DNA of 64,000 nucleotides from Marinobacterium ramblicola. Lineage in GTDB: Bacteria > Pseudomonadota > Gammaproteobacteria > Pseudomonadales > Balneatricaceae. The position numbers and the translations under genes were made by a program. The first letter of the stretch is position 1. Each line of letters starts with the position of its first letter. The notes under the pieces are model-generated. The model was not told where the DNA came from and ran no database searches. It worked only from the letters and a program-made list of their open reading frames with translations. This document shows, in pieces, positions 35,623 through 45,654 of the stretch. The DNA lies in assembly GCF_019084545.1 (NCBI RefSeq), contig NZ_JAHREP010000007.1, positions 124,001 to 188,000 of the forward strand, in the 5' to 3' direction.

Positions 35623-36962
35623 TGCCCGGCCTCCTGTTTCAGCCGTGCCATTTCACGCAGATGCTCCTTGAGCGCCTTCAGCGATCCGGAGATGTCGGGC
35701 AGCTCGGGGGCGATATTCAGCGCCGACATCTCCTCCAGTGCACGCAACAGCGCCTGGCTGGTGGCGTCCTTCTGGTCAAAGTAGGTGGAGATCCAGTTCT
35801 CGGCCTTGTCCAGGCTGGCGTCGAACGCCTGCTGCTTGCGCTGCAGCAGCGCAAGCTGCGCCTGCTCCAGCATCAGGTGCAGATTTTGTTGCAGGTAGTA
35901 GGTCTGCTCCGGCGACATCAGCGGCTCAACCGGCTCGTCGCGATGCTGGATCACCACCAGTTTCTCGAACTTGTCCACCGCCTTGTTCCAAGCCGCTGCT
36001 GCGCCTTCGGTCCAGCTTTGCTCGACCGCTTCGGGGGTGATCTCCTCCAGCATCGAGGGCAGCTTGCGCTTATCGGTGACCGGCGTGACGCGCAGGTCGT
36101 CGACCTGTCGGTTGATTGCGGCCAGTTTCAGGTAGGTGCCCTCGGTATCCAGTACCGGCACCGCTTCCAGTGCGGCGATATCCTCGGCCAGGGCCTGACG
36201 CACGTTGTACAGTGCGACATCGTCGCTTTCACGCAGGATGTTGTCGGTGGCCTTGAGCAGGGTCAGTGCACCGTTGGCGGTCTGCTCCATCAGCACGCGC
36301 TGGTTGGCCAGGCGCAGCAGGTATTCGGCCTCAGCCAGCAACCAGTCCTCACGCGAGGTATCGCGGGTGGCGTTGACCTGCTTGATGGCATCGGTCAGGC
36401 GCTGCTGCAGTTGGTCGATGTTCTGCTTCTCGGCCTGAGCCTGAGCCTGCAGGCTGCCCAGCTGCTGGGACACACCGCCGACACGGTCGGCGACCTCGGC
36501 ACGGGCATTGGCCAGCGCGGTTTCCACCTGCTGGTTCAGACTGGCCTGGGCGCTGCTGCTCTCCTGCTTGAGTTGCCAGCCCTGCCAATAGAGGTAGCCG
36601 ACACCGCCCAGTGCAACCAGTGACAGCAGCAGGCCGAGCTTGCCGGGCCAGCCGGCCGGTTGCTTGCGGGTGGCTGCAGGCGATGAGGGCGGGGTAGAAG
36701 CCGCCGATGGCTGGGGTTGCTGCTGAGCCTGGGGCGTTTTCGATTGCTCGGTGGTCTGCTCCGCAGGCGTTGCGGCTGCGGCTTCGTTCTTGGCGTCGCT
36801 GGGGCTTTCGCTGCTCGCCTTTTCGGCCGCGTTGTCAGTGCTGGTGCTTCCGGCAACCTCCGGTTTTGCAGTCGTGCTGTTCCCTGCGTCATCGGTAACG
36901 GGGGGCTGCTGGTCGGGCGTGTTGTCCTTGGATTGCTCGTCGGGCTTGCGGGTATCGTTCAT
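35619..36962 (-). CDS. hemX: HemX-like membrane protein
   Basis: Third gene of the haem operon, often labelled as a uroporphyrinogen-III methyltransferase but without a methyltransferase fold. 447 residues: a long N-terminal region rich in Ala, Pro, Ser, Thr and Glu (residues 1-100), one membrane helix (LGLLLSLVALGGVGYLYW), then a coiled-coil periplasmic part with SREDWLLAEAEYLLRLANQR, the family hallmark. It may organise haem enzymes; this is inference. Start codon ATG 36962 lies 14 bases after hemD. Confidence 0.88.
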   Translation of the reverse strand: MNDTRKPDEQSKDNTPDQQPPVTDDAGNSTTAKPEVAGSTSTDNAAEKASSESPSDAKNEAAAATPAEQTTEQSKTPQAQQQPQPSAASTPPSSPAATRKQPAGWPGKLGLLLSLVALGGVGYLYWQGWQLKQESSSAQASLNQQVETALANARAEVADRVGGVSQQLGSLQAQAQAEKQNIDQLQQRLTDAIKQVNATRDTSREDWLLAEAEYLLRLANQRVLMEQTANGALTLLKATDNILRESDDVALYNVRQALAEDIAALEAVPVLDTEGTYLKLAAINRQVDDLRVTPVTDKRKLPSMLEEITPEAVEQSWTEGAAAAWNKAVDKFEKLVVIQHRDEPVEPLMSPEQTYYLQQNLHLMLEQAQLALLQRKQQAFDASLDKAENWISTYFDQKDATSQALLRALEEMSALNIAPELPDISGSLKALKEHLREMARLKQEAGQ

Positions 36963-36976
36963 GCCATCGGTTCCAG

Positions 36977-37753
36977 TCAGTCGGCAGGTCGTAGTGCGCG
37001 GAGCATGGACGCGTCATCCGGTCCGTCCGCTATCCTGATTCGAGTAAAGCCCCTCGCCTTGGCGATTACCGCGATGCGCTGGCTCGGGACGATCAATTCT
37101 GTGCTCAATAGTTCCGGCTCAGTACCTGCAAGTTCCAGCAGGTTGTTCAGAGCCTCGCCGCTGGTTATCAGAATAGCGGATAACCCTTGGGCAAAAACAG
37201 TCCTTTTGATCTGCTCGCGGCTGTAGCGCGGGCAGGTGCGGCGATAAAGGTCGGCATAGTCGACCTGGGCACCGCGTGCGCGCAGGGTGTCGGCCAGCAG
37301 TTCGCGGCCGCCTTCGCCACGCATGATCAGGAAGCGCTGCTGCGCCACCTGTTGCAGCAGCGGATCCGCCAGCAGCGCTTCGGAATCGAAGCCGCCGGCC
37401 ACATGCCGGGCCGGGATGCCACACTCTTCCAGAGTGCCTGCGGTGGCCGCACCGATCGCCAGCCAGTGCACGCCAACCGGTAGCTGCGGCCAGTACTCAT
37501 CTATCCACTGTGCACCGATCCGGGCGGCGTTGGCACTGACGAAGATGATGCCGGTATACAGATCGAGATCGAGGATCCTGCTCTTGATGGCGTTGTACGC
37601 CTCGTGCTCCGCCTCGGTGACAGGCACTATCTCCAGTAACGGCAGGGCCAGCGCCTCGGCGCCGAGCGCGTGCAACTGTTCTACCTGGCGCTGGGACTGA
37701 TGGGACGGGCGGGTCACCAGCACTCTGGCCCCCTGGAGCGGTTGCTCAGCCAC
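36977..37753 (-). CDS. hemD: Uroporphyrinogen-III synthase
   Basis: Closes hydroxymethylbilane to uroporphyrinogen III with inversion of ring D. The 258-residue protein is divergent in sequence, as usual for the family, with recognisable [47 protein letters not shown] and DYADLYRR, plus [17 protein letters not shown]. The GTG start overlaps the hemC stop by eight bases, indicating coupling. Confidence 0.93.
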   Translation of the reverse strand: MAEQPLQGARVLVTRPSHQSQRQVEQLHALGAEALALPLLEIVPVTEAEHEAYNAIKSRILDLDLYTGIIFVSANAARIGAQWIDEYWPQLPVGVHWLAIGAATAGTLEECGIPARHVAGGFDSEALLADPLLQQVAQQRFLIMRGEGGRELLADTLRARGAQVDYADLYRRTCPRYSREQIKRTVFAQGLSAILITSGEALNNLLELAGTEPELLSTELIVPSQRIAVIAKARGFTRIRIADGPDDASMLRALRPAD

Positions 37754-38693
37754 GCTCGGCGTACACCTCTTGCAGAATCTTGTCGGCGCCGGCGGCGAGC
37801 AGGCGCTCGGCCAGAGTGATGCCGAGCTGTTCGGCCTGATCGACGGGGCCGCGAATCTCGTCGCGCAGCACCTCGGTACCGTCGGGACGGCCGACCAGGC
37901 CGCGCAGCCAGAGCTGGTCGCCGCTCTCGTTCAGGGTGGCGTAGCAGCCGATCGGCACCTGGCAACCGCCTTCAAGACGGCGGTTCATGGCACGCTCGGC
38001 CAGCACGCGGTAGGCGGTCTCGGTGTGGTTCAGGGGTTTGAGCAGCTCCAGCAGTTCGCTGTCGTCGGTGCGGCACTCGATGCCGACCGCGCCCTGACCG
38101 CCTGCGGGCAGGCTCTGTTCCGGCGGGATCTCCTGGCGAATCCGCTCGCCCAGCTCGAGCCGGACCAGCCCTGCTGTGGCGAGGATGATGGCGTCGTAGT
38201 CGCCGGCATCGAGCTTGCCCAAACGGGTCTGCACGTTGCCGCGCAGGAAACGTACCTGCAGGTCGGGACGACGCTCGCGGATCTGCACTTCACGGCGCAG
38301 CGAGGAGGTGCCGACCACGGCGCCCTGGGGCAACTCATCAAAGCTTGCGTAGGTGTTGCTGACAAAGGCATCGGTGGGTTTTTCACGTGGGCAGATCACG
38401 GCCAGGCCGAGACCGTTTGGAAACTCCATCGGCACATCCTTCATCGAGTGCACGGCGATATCGGCTTCGCCCTCGAGCATGGCGGTTTCCAGCTCCTTGA
38501 CGAACAGGCCCTTGCCGCCGATCTTGGCCAGCGGCGTGTCGAGGATCTTGTCGCCCCTGGATTCGATCTTGACCAGCTCGACCTGCAGTCCGGGATGGAA
38601 GCGTTCCAGCTCCGCCTTGACGTACTCGGCCTGCCAGAGGGCGAGCAGGCTGCGGCGGGTGGCAATACGGATGGTTCTGTTGAATTCAGTCAC
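37746..38693 (-). CDS. hemC: Hydroxymethylbilane synthase
   Basis: Joins four porphobilinogens. 315 residues. [18 protein letters not shown], the [11 protein letters not shown] active-site loop and [10 protein letters not shown], whose Cys holds the dipyrromethane cofactor, are all present. The start is GTG with GGAG seven bases upstream. First gene of hemC-hemD-hemX-hemY, divergent from argH, the conserved gammaproteobacterial order. Confidence 0.96.
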   Translation of the reverse strand: MTEFNRTIRIATRRSLLALWQAEYVKAELERFHPGLQVELVKIESRGDKILDTPLAKIGGKGLFVKELETAMLEGEADIAVHSMKDVPMEFPNGLGLAVICPREKPTDAFVSNTYASFDELPQGAVVGTSSLRREVQIRERRPDLQVRFLRGNVQTRLGKLDAGDYDAIILATAGLVRLELGERIRQEIPPEQSLPAGGQGAVGIECRTDDSELLELLKPLNHTETAYRVLAERAMNRRLEGGCQVPIGCYATLNESGDQLWLRGLVGRPDGTEVLRDEIRGPVDQAEQLGITLAERLLAAGADKILQEVYAERG

Positions 38694-38785
38694 TGGCGAT
38701 CTCCAGGGGCGGTGGCCGGCCCCACATACTGTACGGAAATGGCGTTAAGTGTATCAGAAACTGGTGCCGGGTTTGGTGTCTGGAT

Positions 38786-38816
38786 CTGACAAAGCGGGGC
38801 AAAAGGACTGTATAAT
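38786..38816 (+). promoter_or_regulatory. Putative promoter of argH
   Basis: A perfect TATAAT (38811-38816) with CTGACA (38786-38791) 19 bases upstream. A start site near 38823 would give a 55-base leader. I saw no convincing ArgR box. Confidence 0.5.
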
Positions 38817-38877
38817 CCCGGCATCGAATTTCACCGGTCCGCGTTGCGGGCCGATACAGCGTCAGTGAGGTAGAGGT

Positions 38878-40275
38878 ATGAGCAAAGAGACCAATCAGCA
38901 GTGGGGTGGCCGTTTCAGTGAGCCGACAGATGCCTTCGTGGCGCGTTTTACCGCCTCTGTCGACTTCGATCGCCGCCTCTACAAGCAGGATATCCAGGGC
39001 TCGATCGCACACGCCAAGATGCTGACCAAGGTCGGTGTGCTCAGCGACAAGGAGCGTGACGACATTATCCGCGGCCTCAGCGAGATCCGGATCGAGATCG
39101 AACGCGGTGAGTTCGAGTGGTCGGTGGCGCTGGAAGATGTGCATATGAACATCGAGGCGGCGCTGACCAAGAAGATCGGTATCACCGGCAAGAAGCTGCA
39201 CACCGGTCGCTCCCGCAACGACCAGGTGGCCACCGATATCCGCCTCTATATGCGTGATGAGATCGACCTGATCCTGTCCGAGATCAGCCGTTTGCAGCAG
39301 GGCCTGCTGGATCTGGCCGAGCGCGAATTCGACACCATCATGCCCGGCTTTACCCACCTGCAGACTGCGCAGCCGGTCACCTTCGGCCACCACCTGATGG
39401 CCTGGTTCGAGATGCTGTCGCGCGATTACGAGCGCTTTGCCGACTGCCGCAAGCGGGTCAATGTGATGCCGCTGGGCGCCGCGGCGCTGGCAGGCACCAC
39501 CTATCCGATCGACCGTCACTACACCGCTGAACTGCTGCAGTTCGATGCCCCGGCCGGCAACTCGCTGGATGCGGTCTCCGATCGAGATTTCGCCATCGAG
39601 TTCTGCGCCGCGTCCAGCGTCCTGTTGATGCATATGACGCGGATGTCCGAGGAGCTGGTACTGTGGACCTCGGCTCAGTTCAACTTCATCAACCTGCCGG
39701 ACCGCTTCTGCACCGGCTCGTCGATCATGCCGCAGAAGAAGAATCCGGATGTGCCGGAGCTGGTGCGCGGCAAGAGTGGTCGGGTCTACGGTCACCTGAT
39801 CGCGCTGCTGACGCTGATGAAGTCACAGCCGCTGGCCTACAACAAGGACAATCAGGAGGACAAGGAGCCGCTGTTCGACGCCGTGGACACCGTCAAGGGC
39901 TGCCTGCGCGCCTTCGGCGACATGGTGCCGGCGATTGAATCACGCAAGGATCAGATGCGCGAGGCGGCCCGCCGAGGCTTCTCCACCGCCACCGACCTGG
40001 CCGACTACCTGGTGCGCAAGGGGGTGGCGTTCCGCGACGCGCACGAGATCGTCGGTCTTTCCGTGGCTTACGGCATCAAGAGCGGCAAGGATCTGTCCGA
40101 GATGTCGCTCGACGAGCTGCAGCAGTTCTCCGACGCCATCGGCGAGGACGTATTCGACGTTTTGACACTGGAAGGATCGGTCGCGGCGCGTAACCATATC
40201 GGCGGTACGGCTCCGGATCAGGTGCTCGCGGCAGTTGCCCGCGGTCGCGATCTGTTGGCGGCCCGCGGCGACTGA
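38878..40275 (+). CDS. argH: Argininosuccinate lyase
   Basis: Splits argininosuccinate into arginine and fumarate. 465 residues with N-terminal [39 protein letters not shown] and the superfamily signature [12 protein letters not shown] holding the mobile catalytic-serine loop. AGGTAG precedes the ATG. Divergent from hemC. Confidence 0.96.
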   Translation: MSKETNQQWGGRFSEPTDAFVARFTASVDFDRRLYKQDIQGSIAHAKMLTKVGVLSDKERDDIIRGLSEIRIEIERGEFEWSVALEDVHMNIEAALTKKIGITGKKLHTGRSRNDQVATDIRLYMRDEIDLILSEISRLQQGLLDLAEREFDTIMPGFTHLQTAQPVTFGHHLMAWFEMLSRDYERFADCRKRVNVMPLGAAALAGTTYPIDRHYTAELLQFDAPAGNSLDAVSDRDFAIEFCAASSVLLMHMTRMSEELVLWTSAQFNFINLPDRFCTGSSIMPQKKNPDVPELVRGKSGRVYGHLIALLTLMKSQPLAYNKDNQEDKEPLFDAVDTVKGCLRAFGDMVPAIESRKDQMREAARRGFSTATDLADYLVRKGVAFRDAHEIVGLSVAYGIKSGKDLSEMSLDELQQFSDAIGEDVFDVLTLEGSVAARNHIGGTAPDQVLAAVARGRDLLAARGD

Positions 40276-40346
40276 GAGTTTGGTAGAGGCTCCCGCATAA
40301 CGCTTGCCGCGTCATTCATGCCCAGACGGGCAGACAAGGAGAGGGG

Positions 40347-41537
40347 ATGGACAAGCGTTGGCAGGTGCTGGGGGCCGGTATTCTCAGCCTGATCGTGACC
40401 GTCGGCGTGGCGCGTTTTGCCTACACGCCGCTGCTGCCGGTCATGCTCTCCGAAACGCCGCTCGATACCGCCCTCGGCGGTTGGTTGGCCAGCTTCAACT
40501 ATATCGGTTATCTCGGCGGTGCGCTGACGGCGGCAGGCGTGTCGGATCTGCGTCTCAAGGACAGGCTGTACCGCTTCTGTCTGCTGCTGGCGGTGGCCAC
40601 CACCGCGGCCATGGCGTTGACCGAACACTATCTGCTCTGGTCGATACTGCGGCTGATTGCGGGTTTCAGCTCCGCAGGTGGCCTGCTGCTGGCCAGTGCA
40701 CTGATCCTGAACTGGCTGATCCGCCATCAATACCGTTCCGAACTGGGTATCCATTTTATCGGCATGGGGGCGGGCATCGCACTCTGCTCATTGATCGTCG
40801 AGCTGTTCGCGGCTTTATCGTTTGACTGGCGTGGTCAGTGGCTCGGCTTTGCATTACTGGCAGCGCTACTGGCGATTCCTGCCTGGCGCTGGATGCCGGC
40901 GCCCGATACCGGTGGGCGCACCCGGGCCGGTGAGGCGCTGGTCGATTGTCCACCGACACCGCTGTTCAATCGTCTGCTGCTGGCGGCTTACTTCTGTGCC
41001 GGTTGGGGCTACGTGATCAGTGCCACCTTCATCGTCGATATCGTGGCCCGCCAGCCGGGTCTGGCGGCGAGCGGCAACTGGGCGTTCCTGGTGTTGGGGC
41101 TGGCGGCGGCTCCGGCGGTGATCGTCTGGGACCGGATTGCGCGTCGAACCGGCTACGTACCGGCGCTGTTTCTCGCCTACCTGGTGCAGTTGCTGGGGAT
41201 ATTGCTGCCGGCGCTGTCGCCGACCCTGGCCGGGGCTCTGGCCGGGGCCGCCCTGTTCGGCGCCACCTTCATCGGCTGCGTGGGCCTGGTGTTGACCATG
41301 GCCGGGCGCTTCTATCCCACCAAACCGGCCAAACTGATGGGGCGGATGACGCTGTCATACGGGGTGGCACAGATTCTGGCACCGGCGCTGACCGGGATGC
41401 TGGCCAAGGAACTGGGCAACTATGATCTGGGGCTCTATATCGCTGCGGTGGTGGTGGCAGTCGGTGCGCTGTTGATGACGCTGCTTTGGCGTCTGGAGCA
41501 GCATGAGCCGGCACTGGTGCGCAGTGCCGGCCGATAA
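40347..41537 (+). CDS. YbfB/YjiJ-family MFS transporter
   Basis: A 396-residue carrier with twelve predicted helices. The N-terminus GILSLIVTVGVARFAYTPLL and GGWLASFNYIGYLGGAL fit the YbfB/YjiJ group of the major facilitator superfamily. AAGGAGAGGGG precedes the ATG closely. Substrate unknown. It lies 71 bases after argH on the same strand without a clear terminator in between, so read-through is possible, but no functional link is evident. Confidence 0.87.
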   Translation: MDKRWQVLGAGILSLIVTVGVARFAYTPLLPVMLSETPLDTALGGWLASFNYIGYLGGALTAAGVSDLRLKDRLYRFCLLLAVATTAAMALTEHYLLWSILRLIAGFSSAGGLLLASALILNWLIRHQYRSELGIHFIGMGAGIALCSLIVELFAALSFDWRGQWLGFALLAALLAIPAWRWMPAPDTGGRTRAGEALVDCPPTPLFNRLLLAAYFCAGWGYVISATFIVDIVARQPGLAASGNWAFLVLGLAAAPAVIVWDRIARRTGYVPALFLAYLVQLLGILLPALSPTLAGALAGAALFGATFIGCVGLVLTMAGRFYPTKPAKLMGRMTLSYGVAQILAPALTGMLAKELGNYDLGLYIAAVVVAVGALLMTLLWRLEQHEPALVRSAGR

Positions 41538-41545
41538 ATGGTGGA

Positions 41546-42058
41546 TCAGTTCAGCGTGATGTCCACCATCAGGTCGGAGGCGATCGCCTCCAGCTTTTCC
41601 TGGAGCTCATCGAGATCCACCGGTGTCGGTACCTGCAGTTCGGCGCTGGCCTTGAACAGCAGCTCACCGGACATGGAGCCCGAGGTTAGTTCGGTCTGCA
41701 TCTTGTGCACGTTAATCTGCATCTCGGCCAGGGCACGGGAGATGTCGCGCACGATCCCGGGTTTATCGTGACCGATCAGGTCGAGGGTGACGGCGCGAAC
41801 CGAAGCCTCGGTTTCCGCTTGCTCGCTGCGTTCGACACTGACCTTGAGGCCCTGACTCTCCAAGCCTCTCAGTGCCTGGATCAGTGCCTCCTGCTCCTCC
41901 ACCGGGACCTGGATCACCAGGATACCGGCAAACTGCCCGCCCAGCCGGGACATGCCCGATTCCAGCCAGTTGCCCTTGTGCTCGGCGACGGTCTTGGAAA
42001 GCAGGCCAACCAGACCCGGTTTGTCGCGGCCGATAAAACTCATTACCAGAGATGTCAT
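41546..42058 (-). CDS. gcvR: GcvR-like protein with two ACT domains
   Basis: A 170-residue protein with two ACT domains (about residues 5-75 and 90-165): FIGRDKPGLVGLLSKTVAEH and DLIGHDKPGIVRDISRALAE show the paired ligand loops. GcvR in Escherichia coli binds glycine and blocks the activator GcvA; gcvH is in this window but 10 kb away, and no gcvA is seen. The ATG at 42058 follows GGAG; a start ten codons earlier is less likely. The GcvR role is by similarity only. Confidence 0.75.
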   Translation of the reverse strand: MTSLVMSFIGRDKPGLVGLLSKTVAEHKGNWLESGMSRLGGQFAGILVIQVPVEEQEALIQALRGLESQGLKVSVERSEQAETEASVRAVTLDLIGHDKPGIVRDISRALAEMQINVHKMQTELTSGSMSGELLFKASAELQVPTPVDLDELQEKLEAIASDLMVDITLN

Positions 42059-42132
42059 TGTTAGGGGCTCCGTGTAGGCTAAATACACCCTGTGAAGGTG
42101 TTGTCGTCATTGTTCCCTGAGTATAAACAACT

Positions 42133-43044
42133 ATGGACAGTATTCTCACTGCGCTTTGGCCCCTGTTTGCACTGCTGATCATCGGCTACCTGGCGCGGCG
42201 GTTCGATTTTCCTGGCGCCGCATTCTGGCCGCCGGCGGAGCGCGCCACCTACTACGTCCTGTTTCCTTCGCTGCTGGTCAGCCGTCTCAGTCGTGCCGAG
42301 TTCGGCGGTGAGCAGACACTGCAGATGGTGCTGTCGGTACTGGCGTTGTTGCTGATCATTACCCTGTTACTGCTGTTGCTGCGGCCGCTGCTGCGGCTGA
42401 AAAACGCCCAGTTCACCTCGGTCTACCAGGGCAGTCTGAGGTTCAATACCTATGTAGCGCTGGCAGCCAGCGCGGCGCTGATACCCGGTCAGGGGGTGGC
42501 GTTGGCGGCGGTGGTGACAGCGGTGATGATTCCGACGCTGAACCTGCTCTGCGTACTGATATTCGCCTGGTTCGGCGCCGCCCGCCCGACCCTGCGCGGC
42601 GTAATGTGGACCCTGATCACCAATCCGCTGATTCTCGCCTGCCTGCTGGGGATCCTGCTCAACCTGTCGGGACTCGGGTTGCCATCGCCGGTCCGTTCGG
42701 TGCTCGACCTGCTCGGCTCTATGGCGCTGCCACTCGGCCTGTTGGCTGTAGGCGCTGCGATCGACCTGCGCATGCTGAGAGGGAGTGGTCGAGGCGTGCT
42801 CATCACCATTGTCGTTAAGCTGCTACTCTTTCCTGTACTGGCGGTTTTGCTGGCACGTGTGAGTGGTCTGGATCTGGCGGCGAGTCAGGTTCTCCTGGTA
42901 TTTGCGTCGGTACCGACGGCGACAGCCTCCTATATCCTGGCGCGTCAGCTGGGCGGTGATGCGCCGATGATGGCCAACATTATTACCGCACAAACACTGG
43001 CTGCGCTGTTGACGATGCCGCTGATGTTGAGACTGTTGATCTAG
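42133..43044 (+). CDS. AEC-family (auxin efflux carrier-like) transporter
   Basis: A 303-residue membrane protein with ten predicted helices in two inverted halves. N-terminal PLFALLIIGYLARR and LFPSLLVSRLS, and C-terminal MALPLGLLAVGAAIDLR and PTATASYILARQLGGD, are typical of AEC carriers, many of which move malate or other organic acids. Substrate not known. Divergent from gcvR. Confidence 0.88.
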   Translation: MDSILTALWPLFALLIIGYLARRFDFPGAAFWPPAERATYYVLFPSLLVSRLSRAEFGGEQTLQMVLSVLALLLIITLLLLLLRPLLRLKNAQFTSVYQGSLRFNTYVALAASAALIPGQGVALAAVVTAVMIPTLNLLCVLIFAWFGAARPTLRGVMWTLITNPLILACLLGILLNLSGLGLPSPVRSVLDLLGSMALPLGLLAVGAAIDLRMLRGSGRGVLITIVVKLLLFPVLAVLLARVSGLDLAASQVLLVFASVPTATASYILARQLGGDAPMMANIITAQTLAALLTMPLMLRLLI

Positions 43045-43127
43045 GTAAGACGAGTAGGTTGCAGGTTAGCTTGCGCGCTGAAGAAACGGTGCATACTTAA
43101 CTGAGTGTGGTTTTATGGAGCGACGGC

Positions 43128-45422
43128 ATGCGTGCCAGCCTTAGCCTGTTGGTTGGACTGTTGATTCTGTTTATCGCGAAGCCGGGTCAGGCTGAGGATC
43201 AGCTTGAGCAGGTGCGTCTGCAGCTTGTATGGAAGCACCAGTTCCAGTTCGCCGGTTACTACATGGCCAAGGAGAAGGGGTTTTACCGCGATGCCGGGCT
43301 GGATGTGGAGCTGGTGGAGGTCGAAAACGGGATCCTGCCCATCGATGAGGTAATGAGCGGTCGCGCCCAGTTCGGCGTCGGTCGTTCCTCACTTTTGCTC
43401 GACAGGCTCAAAGGCCTGGATGTGGTCGCGTTGATGGCGGCGTTTCAGCAGTCGCCATTGATGCTGTTGACGCGCGCCGACAGTGGTATCAGCAGCCCCG
43501 GGGATCTGCGCGGCAAGCGGATCATGGTCACCGATGATGCGGTGCAGGTGTCGGAGATCATCGCCATGCTGCTGAAGTTCGGTATATCGGTCGACGACGT
43601 ACTGATCCAGCAGCCTACCTATAGCGTTCAGGATCTAATTGATGGGCGCACCGATGCGGTAGCCTCCTATGTATCCAACGAGCCGTTCCAGATGCAGCAG
43701 CGAGGGGTGGACTACCATGTAATCCACCCGCAGGATTACGGCTTCCCGATGTATTCCGATATCCTCTTTACCAGCGGCCAACTGGCGGACAACCGCTTCG
43801 ACATGGTGCTCAGGTTTCGCGACGCCTCCATGCGCGGCTGGCGCTACGCCCTCGATCATATCGAGGAGAGCGTCGATACCATCTTGGCTCACTACAACTC
43901 CCAGCGGCGCAGTCGTGAGGCGTTGCTGCACGAGGCAAAAGCTTTGCGGGAGCTGGCTTTCGATGACCTTGGCCGATTCGGTACGCTGGACGCGGAGCGT
44001 TTCGAATCGATGGCGAATGTCTATCGCATCGCCAGCAATGTGGAGCCGTTGGCCGGGCTGCAGGGCCTGATGTTCTGCTGCGCGGCCAGTGCCGAGCTGG
44101 CGCTCAGCCCCGCCCAGCGGCACTACTTGCGCAGTCTCGATCCGGTTCGGCTCTGCAGCAGCACGGAGTGGGAGCCACTGCAGTGGATGAGCGACGAGCA
44201 GCCCATGGGGTTGGTCGTCGACTACGTGGAACATATTTTCGCTCATCTCGGCCTGGAGCATCGGTTCGTTGCCAGCGACTCCTGGAGCGCAGCGCGAAGC
44301 ATGCTAGGGGGGAAGCGGTGCGATCTTATCGCCGGCATCATGCCGGTGGTGCCATCGGGCGATCCGTTACACTATTCACGCCCCTTTATCACCATTCCGA
44401 TTGTGGCAGCGGTGAAAGAGGGGGCGGATATCAGTCAGCCGCGTCGCTTGTCGCAGCCGATCGGGGTGTTGCGTCAACACGATCTCGATCGCCTGTTACT
44501 CAGACGCTACCCGGAGTTAAAAGTACTCCGGGTGGATTCGGTGTCCGATGGACTGGCCATGGTGCTGCGTGGCGAACTTTCCGCTTTTGTCGATACTCGT
44601 CTCTCGCTGGAGCAGGCGATAGCCAGCTCTGCGCTGTCTGGATTGAGGCTTGATGCGTCGCTCAGTGACAGCTTCGATCTGGAGTTCGCGGCTCACTCCC
44701 GTCAGGCGCCGTTGATCAGGCTGTTGGACCTGGCGCTGGCCGATCTTGGGCAGGATGAGCGTGATCGGATTCGTGCACGCTGGGAGCCCGTCACCCTTAA
44801 AAAAGGTGTGGATGAGGCGGTTGTGCGCAATGTGCTGATCGCGATCGCAGTACTGGCGCTTCTGGCCGGCTATCGCTTCTACCTGGTCAGCGCCACCAAC
44901 CGACGGCTGGCACGTATGGCGCGGGAGGATGGTTTAACCGGAATCAGTAATCGCCGTCATCTGGCCGAACAGATCGATACCGCCGTCGAACTCGCCGAGC
45001 GCAGCGGGATTCCGCTGACGCTGATCTTCTTCGATATCGATGACTTCAAACGGGTTAACGACCGGTTTGGCCATGCTGCCGGTGATGAGGTGTTGAGAAA
45101 GGTGGTTGACACCGTGCTCGACCATATACGTCGGATCGACAGTTTTGGCCGCTGGGGAGGCGAGGAGTTTCTGGTGCTGCTGCAGGATACCGATATCGAG
45201 GGAGGTCAGAGGTTGGCGGAGAAACTGCGCCAGGCCATTGCCGACGAGGTCGATATCGGTGGCGAGCGCATATCCTGTAGCTTTGGCGTCGCGCAGCTGC
45301 GATCCGGCGAGGGCGCGGAGCCGTTGATCAGCCGTGCCGATTCGGCCCTGTATCAGGCCAAAAGCCGGGGGAAAAACCGGGTGGAGATTGATGAAAAACA
45401 GGCTGTTGTCGAAAAAAGTTGA
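43128..45422 (+). CDS. Diguanylate cyclase with NMT1/THI5-like and SBP-bac-3-like sensor domains
   Basis: A 764-residue membrane sensor. After a signal peptide (LLVGLLILFIAKPGQAE) comes an NMT1/THI5-like domain (about residues 28-245; VWKHQFQFAGYYMAKEKGF, then DAGLDVELVEVENG), a linker, a second domain of the amino-acid-binding SBP-bac-3 type (about 335-565; EWEPLQWMSDEQPMGLVVDY and DLIAGIMPVVPSGDPLHYS), one membrane helix (NVLIAIAVLALLAGYRFYLV) and a GGDEF domain with active GGEEF (45156-45170) and an RRID inhibitory site. It should make c-di-GMP in response to one or two periplasmic ligands. The ATG at 43128 has GGAG seven bases upstream; a start seven codons earlier lacks one. The ligands are unknown. 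Confidence 0.9.
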   Translation: MRASLSLLVGLLILFIAKPGQAEDQLEQVRLQLVWKHQFQFAGYYMAKEKGFYRDAGLDVELVEVENGILPIDEVMSGRAQFGVGRSSLLLDRLKGLDVVALMAAFQQSPLMLLTRADSGISSPGDLRGKRIMVTDDAVQVSEIIAMLLKFGISVDDVLIQQPTYSVQDLIDGRTDAVASYVSNEPFQMQQRGVDYHVIHPQDYGFPMYSDILFTSGQLADNRFDMVLRFRDASMRGWRYALDHIEESVDTILAHYNSQRRSREALLHEAKALRELAFDDLGRFGTLDAERFESMANVYRIASNVEPLAGLQGLMFCCAASAELALSPAQRHYLRSLDPVRLCSSTEWEPLQWMSDEQPMGLVVDYVEHIFAHLGLEHRFVASDSWSAARSMLGGKRCDLIAGIMPVVPSGDPLHYSRPFITIPIVAAVKEGADISQPRRLSQPIGVLRQHDLDRLLLRRYPELKVLRVDSVSDGLAMVLRGELSAFVDTRLSLEQAIASSALSGLRLDASLSDSFDLEFAAHSRQAPLIRLLDLALADLGQDERDRIRARWEPVTLKKGVDEAVVRNVLIAIAVLALLAGYRFYLVSATNRRLARMAREDGLTGISNRRHLAEQIDTAVELAERSGIPLTLIFFDIDDFKRVNDRFGHAAGDEVLRKVVDTVLDHIRRIDSFGRWGGEEFLVLLQDTDIEGGQRLAEKLRQAIADEVDIGGERISCSFGVAQLRSGEGAEPLISRADSALYQAKSRGKNRVEIDEKQAVVEKS

Positions 45423-45436
45423 TTTTTTGCTCGATT

Positions 45437-45521
45437 ATGGAACACTTCCGCCGATTATATGTCTATGTCGAACAAGCGTTAGAACATCCACCCTCTAATT
45501 AGATCGACGGAAGTGTTCCAT
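45437..45521. repeat. 14-bp perfect inverted repeat upstream of a small ORF
   Basis: ATGGAACACTTCCG (45437-45450) is repeated inverted at 45508-45521, with 57 bases between. The right arm contains GGAAG, the likely ribosome site of the ORF starting at 45524. As RNA it could form a long hairpin that hides the start; as DNA it could be a pair of protein sites or the ends of a tiny mobile element. Confidence 0.85.
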
Positions 45522-45523
45522 TA

Positions 45524-45652
45524 ATGAAAAAAAGCCCTGATCTCGTGCTGGTGTTGGTCCTGGTATTCGTTGTCGGTGCAGTGATGACCGGCGTATCGCA
45601 AACCGATCTGCAACTGACGGCACTGGTACAGCAGGTTTTCAATAATAGTTGA
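45524..45652 (+). CDS. Small membrane peptide, 42 residues
   Basis: ATG AAA AAA AGC opens a 42-residue frame with a basic start (MKKS), one hydrophobic helix (LVLVLVLVFVVGAVM) and a polar tail ending QQVFNNS. GGAAG lies ten bases upstream inside the right arm of an inverted repeat. It ends two bases before the convergent ygfA stop. I recognise no family; it could be a membrane peptide or a cleaved secreted peptide. Confidence 0.55.
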   Translation: MKKSPDLVLVLVLVFVVGAVMTGVSQTDLQLTALVQQVFNNS

Positions 45653-45654
45653 GG

